A stretch of DNA of 64,000 nt from Phaeobacter gallaeciensis DSM 26640 (lineage in GTDB: Bacteria > Pseudomonadota > Alphaproteobacteria > Rhodobacterales > Rhodobacteraceae). Where the stretch lies: contig NC_023137.1 of NCBI RefSeq assembly GCF_000511385.1, positions 139,001 through 203,000 on the forward strand, written 5' to 3'. Shown piece after piece: positions 54,626 to 63,999 of the stretch. Below the pieces are notes generated by a model. It searched no databases. It was not told where the DNA came from and saw only the letters and a list, made by a program, of their open reading frames with translations. Each line of letters starts with the position of its first letter. Position 1 is the first letter of the stretch. A program made the translations under genes and the position numbers.

Positions 54626-55987
54626 TTACTTTTTGCCAGGGGTGCCGTCGAATTTCTTTTCGATGTCGGCCCAGCAATCTATGTAGTCATCCTGCAGTGG
54701 TGCCTCATTGGCGGCAAATGGCGTCAGATGCTGTGGGAAGCGCGTCTCGAACATGAAGGACATGGTGTTGTCCAACTTTTCCGGACCCAAGTTTGCGTTG
54801 GATGCGCCCTCAAAGGCGTTCCTGTCTGGGCCATGCGGCAGCATCATATTGTGCAGGCTGACACCACCGGGGACAAAGCCCTGTGGCTTGGCGTCATACT
54901 GACCATAGATATTGCCCATCAGCTCGGACATGATGTTCTTGTGATACCACGGCGGGCGGAAGGTATCTTCTGCCACCATCCAGCGTTCCCGGAACAGGAC
55001 GAAATCGATGTTTGCGGTGCCGGGCTGGCCCGATGGGGCGGTCAGCACGGTAAAGATCGACGGATCCGGGTGATCAAACAGGATGGCCCCAACCGGGCAA
55101 TAGGTCCGCAGGTCATATTTCATTGGTGCGTAGTTGCCGTGCCAGGCCACCACATCCAGCGGTGAGTGACCGATTTTGGTCTCGTGGAACTGGCCACACC
55201 ATTTGATGGTGACGGTGGATGGCGTCTCACGATCCTCAAACGCCGCCACTGGTGCCTTAAAGTCGCGCGGGTTGGCCATACAGTTGGCGCCAATGGGACC
55301 TCGGCCGGGCAGCTCAAACTTCTGCCCGTAGTTTTCGCAGACAAAACCGCGACAGGGGCCATCCAGCACTTCGACCCGGTAAACCAGCCCGCGTGGGATG
55401 ATGGCAATTTCCTGGGGTTCGAGATCGATGACGCCCAGTTCGGTCGCAAACCGCAGACGCCCTTCCTGCGGAACGACCAGCAGTTCGGAATCCGCAGAAT
55501 AGAAATAGCTGTCCACCATCGAGTCTGTGACAAGATAGATATGGCTTGCCATGCCAACTTGGGTGTTCACGTCTCCCGCCGTGGTCATGGTGCGCATCCC
55601 CGTGAGCCAGGTCAGCCCCTCTGTGCCATGGGGCACAGGATCCCAGCGGTACTGACCGAGGCTGATCACATCCGGGTCCACGTTCGGGGCAGACTTCCAA
55701 TAGGGCAGATCAATCTTGGTATAGCGATGAGAGTGTTTTACCGAGGGGCGAATGCGATAGCACCAGGTGCGCTCATTCTGGTGGCTTGGGGCAGTAAAGG
55801 CGGTGCCACTCAGCTGTTCGCCATAAAGACCGTAGTTGCATTTCTGCGGGCTGTTCATCCCCTGCGGCAGGGCGCCGGGCAACGCTTCTGTTTCAAAGTC
55901 ATTGCCAAATCCGGGCATATAGCCCGCGTGAGGCCCGGCAAGAGACGGGGCCTGGATCATTTCATGGGCATCGACTTTGTGATTCAT
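54626..55987 (-). CDS. hmgA: Homogentisate 1,2-dioxygenase
   Basis: A 453-residue ring-cleaving dioxygenase converting homogentisate to maleylacetoacetate with Fe(II). The iron-ligand region [16 protein letters not shown] (His and Glu) and [15 protein letters not shown] (second His) are in place. [19 protein letters not shown] at the N-terminus is characteristic. First gene of the leftward catabolic cluster, divergent from a MarR regulator. Confidence 0.97.
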   Translation of the reverse strand: MNHKVDAHEMIQAPSLAGPHAGYMPGFGNDFETEALPGALPQGMNSPQKCNYGLYGEQLSGTAFTAPSHQNERTWCYRIRPSVKHSHRYTKIDLPYWKSAPNVDPDVISLGQYRWDPVPHGTEGLTWLTGMRTMTTAGDVNTQVGMASHIYLVTDSMVDSYFYSADSELLVVPQEGRLRFATELGVIDLEPQEIAIIPRGLVYRVEVLDGPCRGFVCENYGQKFELPGRGPIGANCMANPRDFKAPVAAFEDRETPSTVTIKWCGQFHETKIGHSPLDVVAWHGNYAPMKYDLRTYCPVGAILFDHPDPSIFTVLTAPSGQPGTANIDFVLFRERWMVAEDTFRPPWYHKNIMSELMGNIYGQYDAKPQGFVPGGVSLHNMMLPHGPDRNAFEGASNANLGPEKLDNTMSFMFETRFPQHLTPFAANEAPLQDDYIDCWADIEKKFDGTPGKK

Positions 55988-56021
55988 GACGCGCTCCTTT
56001 TGGTATGCTTAGTTTCGGTAA

Positions 56022-56039
56022 TAGTTGATTTTGTAACTA
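56022..56039. promoter_or_regulatory. MarR-type operator candidate
   Basis: TAGTTGATTTTGTAACTA has perfect 5-bp inverted arms (TAGTT/AACTA) with 8 bases between, the size bound by a MarR dimer. It is centred in the 72-bp gap between hmgA and the divergent marR-like gene. Confidence 0.6.
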
Positions 56040-56059
56040 ACAAGGGATAGCTCTGCCCT

Positions 56060-56500
56060 ATGGATGAAAAAGATGACTTCGCTTTGCAGGATTTCTTGCC
56101 GTATCTGCTCAACCGGGCGGCAGAGGAGTCCTCGCTCGAGTTTCAAAAGCACTACAAGAATCGCTATGGAATGCTGCGTAATGAATGGCGAGTGCTGTTT
56201 CACTTGGGCAATTACGGTCGCATGACAGCAACTGAGATCGGCCAACGTGCTAAGATACATAAGACGAAGATCAGCAGGGCGGTTGCGAAACTTGCAGAAC
56301 GTCGTTTTGTGCTGCGTCATCGCGATGAGAAAGATCGTCGGGCCGAGCACCTGGAACTTACGTCGCAAGGTGAGGCGGCTTACCGAGACCTGAGCACGCA
56401 GGCTGCGATCTATGACCGTCAACTCGCAGGTCGTCTCAGCGACGGGGAAAGTGCGGCGCTGCGGCATATGTTGCGCAAACTTGCAGGAATTGAGCCATAG
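56060..56500 (+). CDS. MarR family regulator of the homogentisate cluster
   Basis: A 146-residue winged-helix repressor. The DNA-binding region (about 52-105: GRMTATEIGQRAKIHKTKISRAVAKLAERRF and wing RHRDEKDRRAEHLELT) is typical MarR. Divergent from hmgA, so it likely represses the catabolic genes until homogentisate or a related acid binds. This resembles the HmgR arrangement, though other HmgR proteins are IclR/TetR types. Confidence 0.9.
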   Translation: MDEKDDFALQDFLPYLLNRAAEESSLEFQKHYKNRYGMLRNEWRVLFHLGNYGRMTATEIGQRAKIHKTKISRAVAKLAERRFVLRHRDEKDRRAEHLELTSQGEAAYRDLSTQAAIYDRQLAGRLSDGESAALRHMLRKLAGIEP

Positions 56501-56557
56501 ACATCGCCGGGCCAAGGCCTCAGATTGGACCGGGACCACAATATGAGGCCGTGCATA

Positions 56558-57772
56558 ATGACGGATGCTGCTTCACGCGCCACGCCGATAATCGACTGGC
56601 TCACTGCTGAAGGGCTACGAGGGGCCAGCCGTCAGGAGATGTTGCAGGGATTCTGCCAGAGGCTCGCCGATACCGGGGTACCTCTGCTACGCTTCCATCT
56701 CGCACAGCGCGCCTATCATCCGAAATATGGTGGTATTGGGTTCAGCTGGACGCGGGCCGATGGGCTGTCGCATGAGTTTTACGAACACAGCGATACCCCA
56801 CGGGATGAATGGCTCTACAGCACCTTCTATTACATGTTGGAACGCGACGTTCCGGAGTTCCGCAGTAGGCTGGCGGGCCATGTTCTAGAGAGGTTTCCAG
56901 CGTTGGCGCAGTTCAAGCAGCGTGGGGCCACGGATTACTTTGCTTTGGCAAAGCGGTTCGGTGATTTCGCTGATGCGCCTTTTGACCCTCGGCGCCCGGG
57001 CGAGGGCATTTTGTCCTCTTGGTCGACCGATCATCCTGAGGGGTTTACAGAGACAGACCTGGCCTTGATCCGCCAGATTTACTCACATCTGGCATTGGCG
57101 CTGCGCGCGGCGTCTGCACAGCAGATGGCCAAAGATCTGCTGCAGGTCTATCTGGGCCGCGACGCCGGTCAACGGGTTTTGTCGGGAGAAATTCAACGCG
57201 GATCTTCCCGCCAGATTGATGCGGTGATCTGCTACTTTGATCTGAAAGGGTTTACCCAGCTGGCAGAACAAATTCCGGGTGCTGAACTGATTGATATGCT
57301 CAACGATTACTTCGGTTTGGCTGTTGAGACGATCCAGTCCCATGGCGGGAATATTCTGAAATTCATGGGTGATGGCATATTGTCCATGTTCGACCTTGGC
57401 AGCATCGACGAGGATGCGACTGCTGCCCTAGCTGCAGCCAGCGCGTTACAGGGGAAAATTCGCAAGCGAAATATGCAGCGTTCTGCGCAGGAGGTGCCAA
57501 CTGCGGATTTTACTTTGGCGCTGCACGCCGGCGAAATTCTATATGGAAATATCGGTTCTGAGAATCGGCTGGATTTCACAGTTATCGGACCAACCGTCAA
57601 TCTGACGGCTCGGATCTCAGGTATGCATACTTCGGTTGGGCGCAGCATTATCGTATCTGAGCAGGTGCAAAAAGCAGCTCAGCCGACCAACCATGATCTG
57701 GTCTCGTTGGGTCGCTATATGCTGCGCGGTGTCGCGGAGCCGGTGGAGTTGTTCACGATCTACGAGGGGTAA
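56558..57772 (+). CDS. Class III adenylate/guanylate cyclase
   Basis: About 404 residues. An N-terminal ~200-residue sensory-like region is followed by a class III cyclase domain. CYFDLKGFTQLAE (about 226-238) holds the first metal Asp, KFMGDGILSMF the second, and NLTARI the transition-state region. Products would be cAMP or cGMP from NTP. The substrate-specifying residues were not aligned. Start is uncertain; the ATG at 56558 is preferred over upstream TTG (56525) and ATG (56543). Confidence 0.85.
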   Translation: MTDAASRATPIIDWLTAEGLRGASRQEMLQGFCQRLADTGVPLLRFHLAQRAYHPKYGGIGFSWTRADGLSHEFYEHSDTPRDEWLYSTFYYMLERDVPEFRSRLAGHVLERFPALAQFKQRGATDYFALAKRFGDFADAPFDPRRPGEGILSSWSTDHPEGFTETDLALIRQIYSHLALALRAASAQQMAKDLLQVYLGRDAGQRVLSGEIQRGSSRQIDAVICYFDLKGFTQLAEQIPGAELIDMLNDYFGLAVETIQSHGGNILKFMGDGILSMFDLGSIDEDATAALAAASALQGKIRKRNMQRSAQEVPTADFTLALHAGEILYGNIGSENRLDFTVIGPTVNLTARISGMHTSVGRSIIVSEQVQKAAQPTNHDLVSLGRYMLRGVAEPVELFTIYEG

Positions 57773-57940
57773 TTACTGCGGCTTGTTGGGGCTGGAATTC
57801 AGCGAAAGGTAAAATTTGCCATAATTTTCGCATTTTTCTCCCTTAGTGCTGAGAGCAGGAAAGGGTGTGGTCAGTGAGGTTCGTCGAAACCTCGCAACGC
57901 GTCACCCCGGACAGCGACGGAGCAGCAAGGATAAGATGCA

Positions 57941-58246
57941 ATGAAACTGACACTGCGCATGACCCATCTGACAGCCGCGGCGGCGGTGTGGCTTGCAACT
58001 GGTCCGAATGCCTTTGCAGCGGGGGAGTGGCCGGATGCGGGCGGCCCCGGGAACGGCAACGGAAATGGCTGGGGCAATGGCTGGGGAAACGGTTGGGGTA
58101 ATGGCGGTGGCAACGGAAATGGCAACGGTGGTGGCCAGACGGTGCCGGAGATTGATGTCAGCGCAGGTCTGCTGGCCGTCGCGGCCGTTGCAGCAGCACT
58201 GCTGTTGACCTGGGAACTGCGCCGCCGTCGGTCCGTAAATAGCTGA
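57941..58246 (+). CDS. VPEID-CTERM surface protein (exosortase substrate)
   Basis: A 101-residue exported protein. It has a signal peptide (1-26), a Gly/Asn-rich region (34-65) with WGNG repeated three times, then VPEID (68-72), a membrane helix (about 74-91) and an Arg-rich tail (RRRR). This three-part end is the VPEID-CTERM sorting signal recognised by exosortase E, whose gene converges 37 bp downstream. The sortase cuts after the motif and passes the mature Gly/Asn-rich part to the surface. AAGGATAAG precedes the ATG. Confidence 0.88.
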   Translation: MKLTLRMTHLTAAAAVWLATGPNAFAAGEWPDAGGPGNGNGNGWGNGWGNGWGNGGGNGNGNGGGQTVPEIDVSAGLLAVAAVAAALLLTWELRRRRSVNS

Positions 58247-58282
58247 CTCTACCGCAGGGTAGGTCGTCAGAGGAAACCGGGC

Positions 58283-59914
58283 CTAGATCAGGGCCCAGTT
58301 TCCCGTGGCAAAGGCGACATAGGCGATCAGCGCATTGGCCACCATATGAGCCAGTATCGCCGCAGAGAGACCACCCCCGCGCAAATACAGCGCACCAAAG
58401 ATGGCGCCAGCCGCCATTCCCAAGGCAAAACGGTCGTGCATCAGGCCAAAGAGGGCGCTCGTTATGAGAAGTGCGATAACGGCCCGTAGAATCTGACCTT
58501 GTCCTGCCATGCGACGCAGCAGATATCCGCGAAAGAACAACTCTTCGATAATCGGGACCAGAATGATTGTGCCAAGCAGTCGTGTCCCTATCCAGAGGGC
58601 ATTTCGTTCATCCGTGATATCGCCTCGGCTGATATCGGGTGTGGACATGACGATCCAGACAGCAGCAATTGCGGCCCCGGCGGCGATGTCAATTGGCCTT
58701 GGTCGATACGCCAACTGGCGCAGGGCAGGCCAGAATACGAACACTGCGGCGGCCATCATCGCCGCACGCAGCGGGTATCCTTGCGCAGGATCCGCCCAAA
58801 TCGCGGACACCAGCACACCGCTTAACATCATCACGATAAATGGGATGATGGAGGCAAGCAGCATATCAGCGCGCATCGGCGGCAGTTCAGCCGCAGCTGC
58901 GGCCAGCGCCTCCGGATTGCTCTGCAACCAGCGAGAGCGATGCGCAATGGCCAGCACCAGCAGTGCCAACAGCGTGAACATCAGCCAGCCGGCGTAACTG
59001 TGGAAACCGTTAACGGCGTGCTCCGGTGCAATCCACGCACCGATCAGGATCAGGATGGCAATACGTACAATATTGAATGCCCAGCTGAGCAGAAGCGCAG
59101 CAGGGAACAAGACCAGCCAGTACCGCGTCTGACGAATATCGCGTCCCATCAGCAGCGCATATAGCCCCATGAATGTGGTCACGAGCGCAAAGCCCTCTAC
59201 GCCCGAGCATGGTTCGCCGATTTCCACCAGAAACCCGTCAACCCGGATCAGATGCAGCGCCGCATCAGACCAGACCGTTGCGCCAGAGGCCTCCAGTACC
59301 CATGTCACCAGAATGAAGGTCACCGAGGTCAGCGCCTCGATGTTCCAGATGGGTTCCATCATGCGGGTGATGTCCGGCATGACCAGCGCGACCATAAGCG
59401 CAAGCGTCAAAGAGATCCCACAACCGCGCAACCAAGTCAGCCACGCGCGTAGCGGCATGAGCGCCAGTAGCCCCCCCAGCCCTGCAACACCACCACCTAG
59501 GCAGATCAGAATAAGGGTTGGTGAGATCCAGGCGTTGATCCCGGCCGGACCAAAGAGCAGTAGCGGGACAAGTGCGATTATTAGACCCGCAAGGTTGAGC
59601 GCCAGCGCTGAGGGGCGTCTCTGGGCTCGTCCTATGGCTGCCGTCAATGCGTGATATGCGCTAGGCATCAGGATCAGATAAAGCCCGAGCACAGTTAGAA
59701 GGGCCAACAAGCGCCCAGCGATCGAGCGGACAGTTGTGCAGGCAAGATCTGCGCCGGTGAATTTGCAATGCACATTCGCCAGCAGTTGATAGGCCACCAT
59801 AATGACAAACAGTTCAGCAACTGCCAGCCCAAGGATCAGGACCAGCCGACGCCCGCCGCGCTGCACGATCGGTCCGGCTTCACCGGTGGTGGGGTGGTGG
59901 TCAGATATCGACAT
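58283..59914 (-). CDS. Exosortase E / CAAX-type protease fusion (XrtE, VPEID-CTERM system)
   Basis: A 543-residue polytopic membrane protein joining two enzymes. The N-terminal exosortase half carries the catalytic set Cys236 (EPCSGVEG), Arg284 (NIVRIA) and His305 (FHSYAGW), which cleave and transfer PEP/VPEID-CTERM proteins. The C-terminal half is a CPBP/CAAX protease with EExxxR (E457, E458, R462) and FGLMHD (His493). The protease half may remove the remaining membrane peptide (inference). Its ATG lies within the mipZ 3' end (14-bp overlap), so it is co-transcribed with mipZ. Confidence 0.93.
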   Translation of the reverse strand: MSISDHHPTTGEAGPIVQRGGRRLVLILGLAVAELFVIMVAYQLLANVHCKFTGADLACTTVRSIAGRLLALLTVLGLYLILMPSAYHALTAAIGRAQRRPSALALNLAGLIIALVPLLLFGPAGINAWISPTLILICLGGGVAGLGGLLALMPLRAWLTWLRGCGISLTLALMVALVMPDITRMMEPIWNIEALTSVTFILVTWVLEASGATVWSDAALHLIRVDGFLVEIGEPCSGVEGFALVTTFMGLYALLMGRDIRQTRYWLVLFPAALLLSWAFNIVRIAILILIGAWIAPEHAVNGFHSYAGWLMFTLLALLVLAIAHRSRWLQSNPEALAAAAAELPPMRADMLLASIIPFIVMMLSGVLVSAIWADPAQGYPLRAAMMAAAVFVFWPALRQLAYRPRPIDIAAGAAIAAVWIVMSTPDISRGDITDERNALWIGTRLLGTIILVPIIEELFFRGYLLRRMAGQGQILRAVIALLITSALFGLMHDRFALGMAAGAIFGALYLRGGGLSAAILAHMVANALIAYVAFATGNWALI

Positions 59915-60710
59915 CCACGCCTGGCAGGTTCAGCGATTTCATCATGTCGCGCAGTTCCTGGCGCGCGGCGACGTTTGAGATGTTGAGCTGTTTGACGCCG
60001 ATATCTTTGAGGTCCAGCAGCGTCAACCCACGCGGGAACAGTTCACGAAAGACCACCCGTTCGGAAAAACCGGGCGCCACACGAAAGCCGATCCGCTTGG
60101 ACAGCATGGAAATAGCGCGTTCCATCTTTTCCTTATTGACCATGCGCTGGGTGCCAACACGATTACGGATCACGATCCAGTCAATCGGCTTCAACCCGGC
60201 TTGGGCCCGCAGCTGCCGCGCATTCCAGACCATTTCGGAATAGACGGACGGGCCGGTGATTTTCTCACCCTTCTGGTCGGTATGGGCCAAAAGGTCGAAA
60301 TCGACAAAACTGTCGTTCAGCGGAGTGATCAGCGTGTCTGCTAGAGAATGGGCGACTTGGCTCAGGCGGGTATGCGATCCGGGGCAGTCGATCAGGATGA
60401 AATCATTGCTGGGTTCCAGTTCGGAAACCGCAGCAGACAGCCGATGATCATAGACATTTTCGCCCGGTTGCAGGCTATCGGCATCGATTTCAGGTAGCTC
60501 GTGCAGCGCAACCAGTGGCAGCTCCAGCGCTGCTTTCTCCATGAACGCCTTACGATTTTCCAGATAGCGCCCGAGCGACCGCTGTCGAAGGTCAAGGTCC
60601 AAGGCGGCAATTTTATACCCCAGCCGGGCCAGCGTGGTTGCCACATGCATGGAGACGGTGGATTTGCCCGCCCCACCTTTTTCGTTGCCGACGACAATAA
60701 TATGCGCCAC
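59901..60710 (-). CDS. mipZ: Division-plane positioning ATPase MipZ
   Basis: A 269-residue ParA-like ATPase that forms a polar gradient and inhibits FtsZ assembly away from mid-cell. The deviant Walker A NEKGGAGKST (9-18) starts almost at the N-terminus, and ILIDCPGS is the Walker B. GTG at 60710 is chosen because GGGGGAA lies six bases upstream; the frame to 60725 uses TTG. Unusually, the exosortase gene starts inside it. Confidence 0.92.
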   Translation of the reverse strand: MAHIIVVGNEKGGAGKSTVSMHVATTLARLGYKIAALDLDLRQRSLGRYLENRKAFMEKAALELPLVALHELPEIDADSLQPGENVYDHRLSAAVSELEPSNDFILIDCPGSHTRLSQVAHSLADTLITPLNDSFVDFDLLAHTDQKGEKITGPSVYSEMVWNARQLRAQAGLKPIDWIVIRNRVGTQRMVNKEKMERAISMLSKRIGFRVAPGFSERVVFRELFPRGLTLLDLKDIGVKQLNISNVAARQELRDMMKSLNLPGVDVDI

Positions 60711-60876
60711 GTTCACTTCCCCCAATCACTGCGCGAAATACTGCGCATCTTGGGCTAACTATACTGTCGGGGCGAATCGATGGGAAGCGCGATATCCGCA
60801 GGTTAGGGCCTGATTTAGGCTCTGTAGTTTCCCCAGGGCGAATTTGCGCAATGAACATGGTCGCCGGAGTCGCAAC

Positions 60877-60908
60877 AAAAAACGCCGCCCAAAGGAGCGG
60901 CGTTTTCC
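60877..60908 (-). terminator. Rho-independent terminator after rpmE
   Basis: AAAACGCCGC (60879-60888) and GCGGCGTTTT (60897-60906) form a 10-bp stem. Reading leftward, the stem is followed by a T-run, in the direction of rplS-rpmE. Confidence 0.88.
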
Positions 60909-60930
60909 GAAAAAATAAGACCAGGTTGGC

Positions 60931-61152
60931 TTAGAAGCCCAGACCTTCGTATTTCTTCTTGAACTTGGATACGCGGCCACCGGCGTCCATCAGACGGGTG
61001 GAGCCACCGGTCCATGCGGGATGCACGGTGGGGTCGATGTCCAGCGCCAGGGTGTCACCCTCTTTGCCCCAGGTGGAGCGCATCTTGAGGATGGTGCCAT
61101 CGGTCATTTTGACGTCGATGAAGTGGTATTCGGGATGGGTGTCTGCTTTCAT
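60931..61152 (-). CDS. rpmE: 50S ribosomal protein L31
   Basis: A 73-residue ribosomal protein. It lacks Cys, so it is the zinc-free (C-minus) form. [20 protein letters not shown] and the basic tail [10 protein letters not shown] are typical. It follows rplS by 11 bp in one operon. Confidence 0.96.
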   Translation of the reverse strand: MKADTHPEYHFIDVKMTDGTILKMRSTWGKEGDTLALDIDPTVHPAWTGGSTRLMDAGGRVSKFKKKYEGLGF

Positions 61153-61163
61153 GATACCACTCC

Positions 61164-61535
61164 TTACGCTTTGGCTTTGTAGTTTGTATCTTCTGCAATC
61201 CGTGCGGATTTACCGCGACGGGCGCGCAGATAGTACAGTTTCGCGCGACGCACACGGCCGCGGCGAACGACAGTGATGCTGTCGATGTTGGTCGAGTGCA
61301 GCGGGAACACACGCTCCACGCCTTCGCCAAACGAAATTTTGCGAACGGTGAACGAACCGGCGATGCCGGAGCCATTTTTGCGGCTGATGCAGACGCCTTC
61401 GTAGTTCTGCACGCGCGAACGGCTGCCTTCGGTCACTTTGTAGCCGACGCGGATGGTGTCACCGGCTTTGAAATCGGGGATCTCTTTCCCCAGGGCGGCA
61501 ACTTGTTCCGCCTCCAACTGTGCGATCAGGTCCAT
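61164..61535 (-). CDS. rplS: 50S ribosomal protein L19
   Basis: A 123-residue protein with [13 protein letters not shown] at the start and [23 protein letters not shown] in the middle, typical of L19 at the 30S-50S interface. ATG 61535 follows AGGAGACC; the frame to 61571 is excess. First gene of rplS-rpmE. Confidence 0.97.
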   Translation of the reverse strand: MDLIAQLEAEQVAALGKEIPDFKAGDTIRVGYKVTEGSRSRVQNYEGVCISRKNGSGIAGSFTVRKISFGEGVERVFPLHSTNIDSITVVRRGRVRRAKLYYLRARRGKSARIAEDTNYKAKA

Positions 61536-61836
61536 CGCAGGTCTCCTATAATTGCTCGTGGTTTTGCCCACGAAGTTTTGCGCGGTTGCGAGAGCTCTTG
61601 GTCTTCACCGGGTCCCGCAGATAGCAGCCCGCCAGAGATCACTCCGTTCTTTCCTAAGCGTGTACCGTGCGCACCCTAAATTGCCGAAGAAGACGGGTCA
61701 GGGATTTCATAATGCAACAGAACACAGGTCCATAGACGCAAAAGCGAATCCAGACAGGCGCCTTCTATGCCTGTTTGGTCAGCGGATCAAGAGGAGAGGC
61801 CGCGTTTAAGAACCGCAAATCCCGCCTTCGGATCGT
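61536..61836. other. Leader/promoter region between trmD and rplS
   Basis: 301 bp with no credible frame. It must contain the rplS promoter if trmD and rplS are not one transcript. No riboswitch-like structure was recognised. Confidence 0.5.
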
Positions 61837-62637
61837 TCAGTCTGACGTCTTGCGGTCCTGGTGGGCCTGCCAGAGATCAGGACGGCGGGCTTGCGTGATC
61901 TCTTCACTCATTTTCTGCCGCCACTCTGCGATTTTACCGTGATGGCCGGACATCAGCACATCAGGAATGCTCTGTCCTTTCCATTCCGCTGGGCGGGTAT
62001 ATTGCGGATGTTCCAACAGGCCGGAGGAAAAACTCTCCTCTTCGGTCGAGGCCTGATTGCCCAGCACACCGGGGATCAGCCGAACAGTGGCGTCGATCAT
62101 CGCCTGCGCAGCAATCTCGCCGCCGGTCATGACGAAATCCCCTAGGGAGACTTCCTGAATGCCGTAGTGCTGCAACACCCTCTCGTCGACGCCCTCGAAA
62201 CGACCACAGAGCAAGGTGACCCCGTCGCAACGTGCAAGATTCTGCATCAAGGCCTGATCCATGCGCCGCCCGCGCGGGGACAGGTAAATCAACGGCCAGT
62301 TGCCAGAGGTGCCCGCCATCGTATGCTCAATCGCATCTCCCAGTACGTCTGCCCGCAGCACCATGCCCGCTCCCCCACCTGCCGGGGTGTCGTCGACGTT
62401 GCGATGTTTGCCGATACCAAACTGGCGCAGATCAACCGTATCCAACTGCCACAGACCCTCTTGCAGGGCCTTGCCGGTCAGGCTTTCGCCCAGAATGCCG
62501 GGGAAGGCAGTCGGGAACAGCGTCATGATCTTCGCTTTCCACACACCGGCGAGATCTGGTGTCGGTGTTATCAACTCGCGCGGCTTGAACGAGGGGCGAA
62601 TGGCCTTGCGGCCGTGAGATTTGTTTTGTGCACTCAT
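61837..62637 (-). CDS. trmD: tRNA (guanine-37-N1)-methyltransferase
   Basis: A 266-residue SPOUT methyltransferase that makes m1G37 in tRNA and prevents +1 frameshifts. MTLFPTAFPG, LSPRGRRMDQ, LLCGRFEGVDERV and DFVMTGGEIAA (trefoil-knot AdoMet site) are all present. ATG 62637 follows the plausible start MSAQNKSHG. The N-terminal extension of about 35 residues before MTLFP is longer than in E. coli. Confidence 0.96.
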   Translation of the reverse strand: MSAQNKSHGRKAIRPSFKPRELITPTPDLAGVWKAKIMTLFPTAFPGILGESLTGKALQEGLWQLDTVDLRQFGIGKHRNVDDTPAGGGAGMVLRADVLGDAIEHTMAGTSGNWPLIYLSPRGRRMDQALMQNLARCDGVTLLCGRFEGVDERVLQHYGIQEVSLGDFVMTGGEIAAQAMIDATVRLIPGVLGNQASTEEESFSSGLLEHPQYTRPAEWKGQSIPDVLMSGHHGKIAEWRQKMSEEITQARRPDLWQAHQDRKTSD

Positions 62638-62692
62638 GAGACGCTGTTTAATCCAGTTAGAACGACACGCAATAAAAAGCTTTGGTGTTTGG

Positions 62693-63733
62693 ATGAATCC
62701 GGAAATGGCCCCCAATGTAACCGACCGTGAGTATCAGGCCGCAATCGAGGATGTGCAGGCGCGCGCCAGAGCGTTCTGGCCGCGTATTGCATCGGACCTT
62801 GGTCTGGATGCCGAAGGTGCCCGGTTTCGTCAGCTTCTGGTGAACAGCCGGTATCAGCATGTTCGTAGCGTTCAGGCGGTGAAAACGGCAACCGGGCAAC
62901 ACTATGTTTTGAGAGCTGCGTTTGATGAAGCCAACGCCGTGTGGCAATGCAAGTCTCTAGACAGGCATCAACAGGCGTCGGAGAGGCTGAGCGCAGTCCC
63001 AGGTGTGTCATCACCTTCGATATTGTGGCGCGATCGGGATCGCGTTGTTGTGTTGATGGATTTCGCCGAGGGTGACACAGCGTACCGCGCACTATCGATG
63101 AGTGAGTACGGGTTTGGTGAGCGAGCAGATGTGCTTCGGCGGATAGGGCATGCTGTTGCTGCGCTTCACCGTGTATCGGACGTTGGAGAACGAAGGTTTT
63201 GGCCCAAATCATTTTTGAAACAGGTTTCAACTCGGGCAGAAGCTGTTCGGGCGGGGCAATTTCAAGTCCTGAAACCCAAAAAATTCCTAGGACTATGTGC
63301 GTTGCTGCATCGCGCTGGACGTTCTGCCCGCGGGCAGGTTTTTCGCGGTGCGGTAGAACACGGCGATTTGCATCTGCGTAATATTATGATGTCCGACACC
63401 GAGGTGTCCTTCATCGACTATTCAAACCACAAGGGGATTTTTCCCCAACGGGACATCGCAGATATTTGGCTATCGAACTGTCCGGATCACCTGGCACCTA
63501 ACGGACGTCAGCCCGGTTTCGGCGGTATTGCCAGCGCGGATTGGGTGGCATTCGAAGACGGATATGGCATGCAGCTGACAGCTGATCCGCTCTTCCGGTT
63601 TTTCTTCATCTGGCGTCTGTTCAAACTGTGGTCCGCTCTGGCAGCGAGGCCATCGGATCAACACCGGCGCACCACCGAAGTCGTGGCCGGTGCTCAAAAT
63701 GTTCTGGAGCAACTGTTGGCAGCTGAAGGCTGA
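62693..63733 (+). CDS. Aminoglycoside phosphotransferase-like (APH) family protein
   Basis: About 346 residues with a protein-kinase-like fold of the APH/choline-kinase group. VEHGDLHLRNIM (about 224-235) is the catalytic Brenner-type loop with the Asp and Asn; FIDYSNH follows as the DFD-like metal site. It is more probably a phosphotransferase for an unidentified small molecule than a resistance gene. It reads opposite to trmD and rimM and separates them. ATG 62693 or 62705 may be the start. Confidence 0.8.
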   Translation: MNPEMAPNVTDREYQAAIEDVQARARAFWPRIASDLGLDAEGARFRQLLVNSRYQHVRSVQAVKTATGQHYVLRAAFDEANAVWQCKSLDRHQQASERLSAVPGVSSPSILWRDRDRVVVLMDFAEGDTAYRALSMSEYGFGERADVLRRIGHAVAALHRVSDVGERRFWPKSFLKQVSTRAEAVRAGQFQVLKPKKFLGLCALLHRAGRSARGQVFRGAVEHGDLHLRNIMMSDTEVSFIDYSNHKGIFPQRDIADIWLSNCPDHLAPNGRQPGFGGIASADWVAFEDGYGMQLTADPLFRFFFIWRLFKLWSALAARPSDQHRRTTEVVAGAQNVLEQLLAAEG

Positions 63734-63738
63734 CGGGC

Positions 63739-63999
63739 TCAGAATACGCCATCCGGCGGGTCTGCGATGATGCGTCCGCTTGCAAGATCAACCGTCGGTA
63801 CAGCCGCCAGCGTGAACGGTAGCAGCACGGTTCTACTCTCCGCTGGGAGAGTGATTTCCAAAAGATCGCTGGCGCCGTGGTTCTGGACCGATTTTACGGT
63901 CCCCAGCAGTGTCCCGCCGGTATCACAAACCTCAAGACCCATTAGATCGGTGTGGTAATATTCATCATCCGGGAGATTTGGTAGCCGCTCTCGTGGTGC
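63739..63999 (-). CDS. rimM: 16S rRNA-processing protein RimM, C-terminal fragment
   Basis: The reading frame continues beyond the internal ATG at 63942 to the window edge. Upstream residues include [16 protein letters not shown], the PRC-barrel start of RimM (beta-strand DLxGxxV). RimM helps mature 16S rRNA and the 30S subunit and usually sits next to trmD. Here a gene on the opposite strand lies between them. Confidence 0.93.
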   Translation of the reverse strand, partial: APRERLPNLPDDEYYHTDLMGLEVCDTGGTLLGTVKSVQNHGASDLLEITLPAESRTVLLPFTLAAVPTVDLASGRIIADPPDGVF

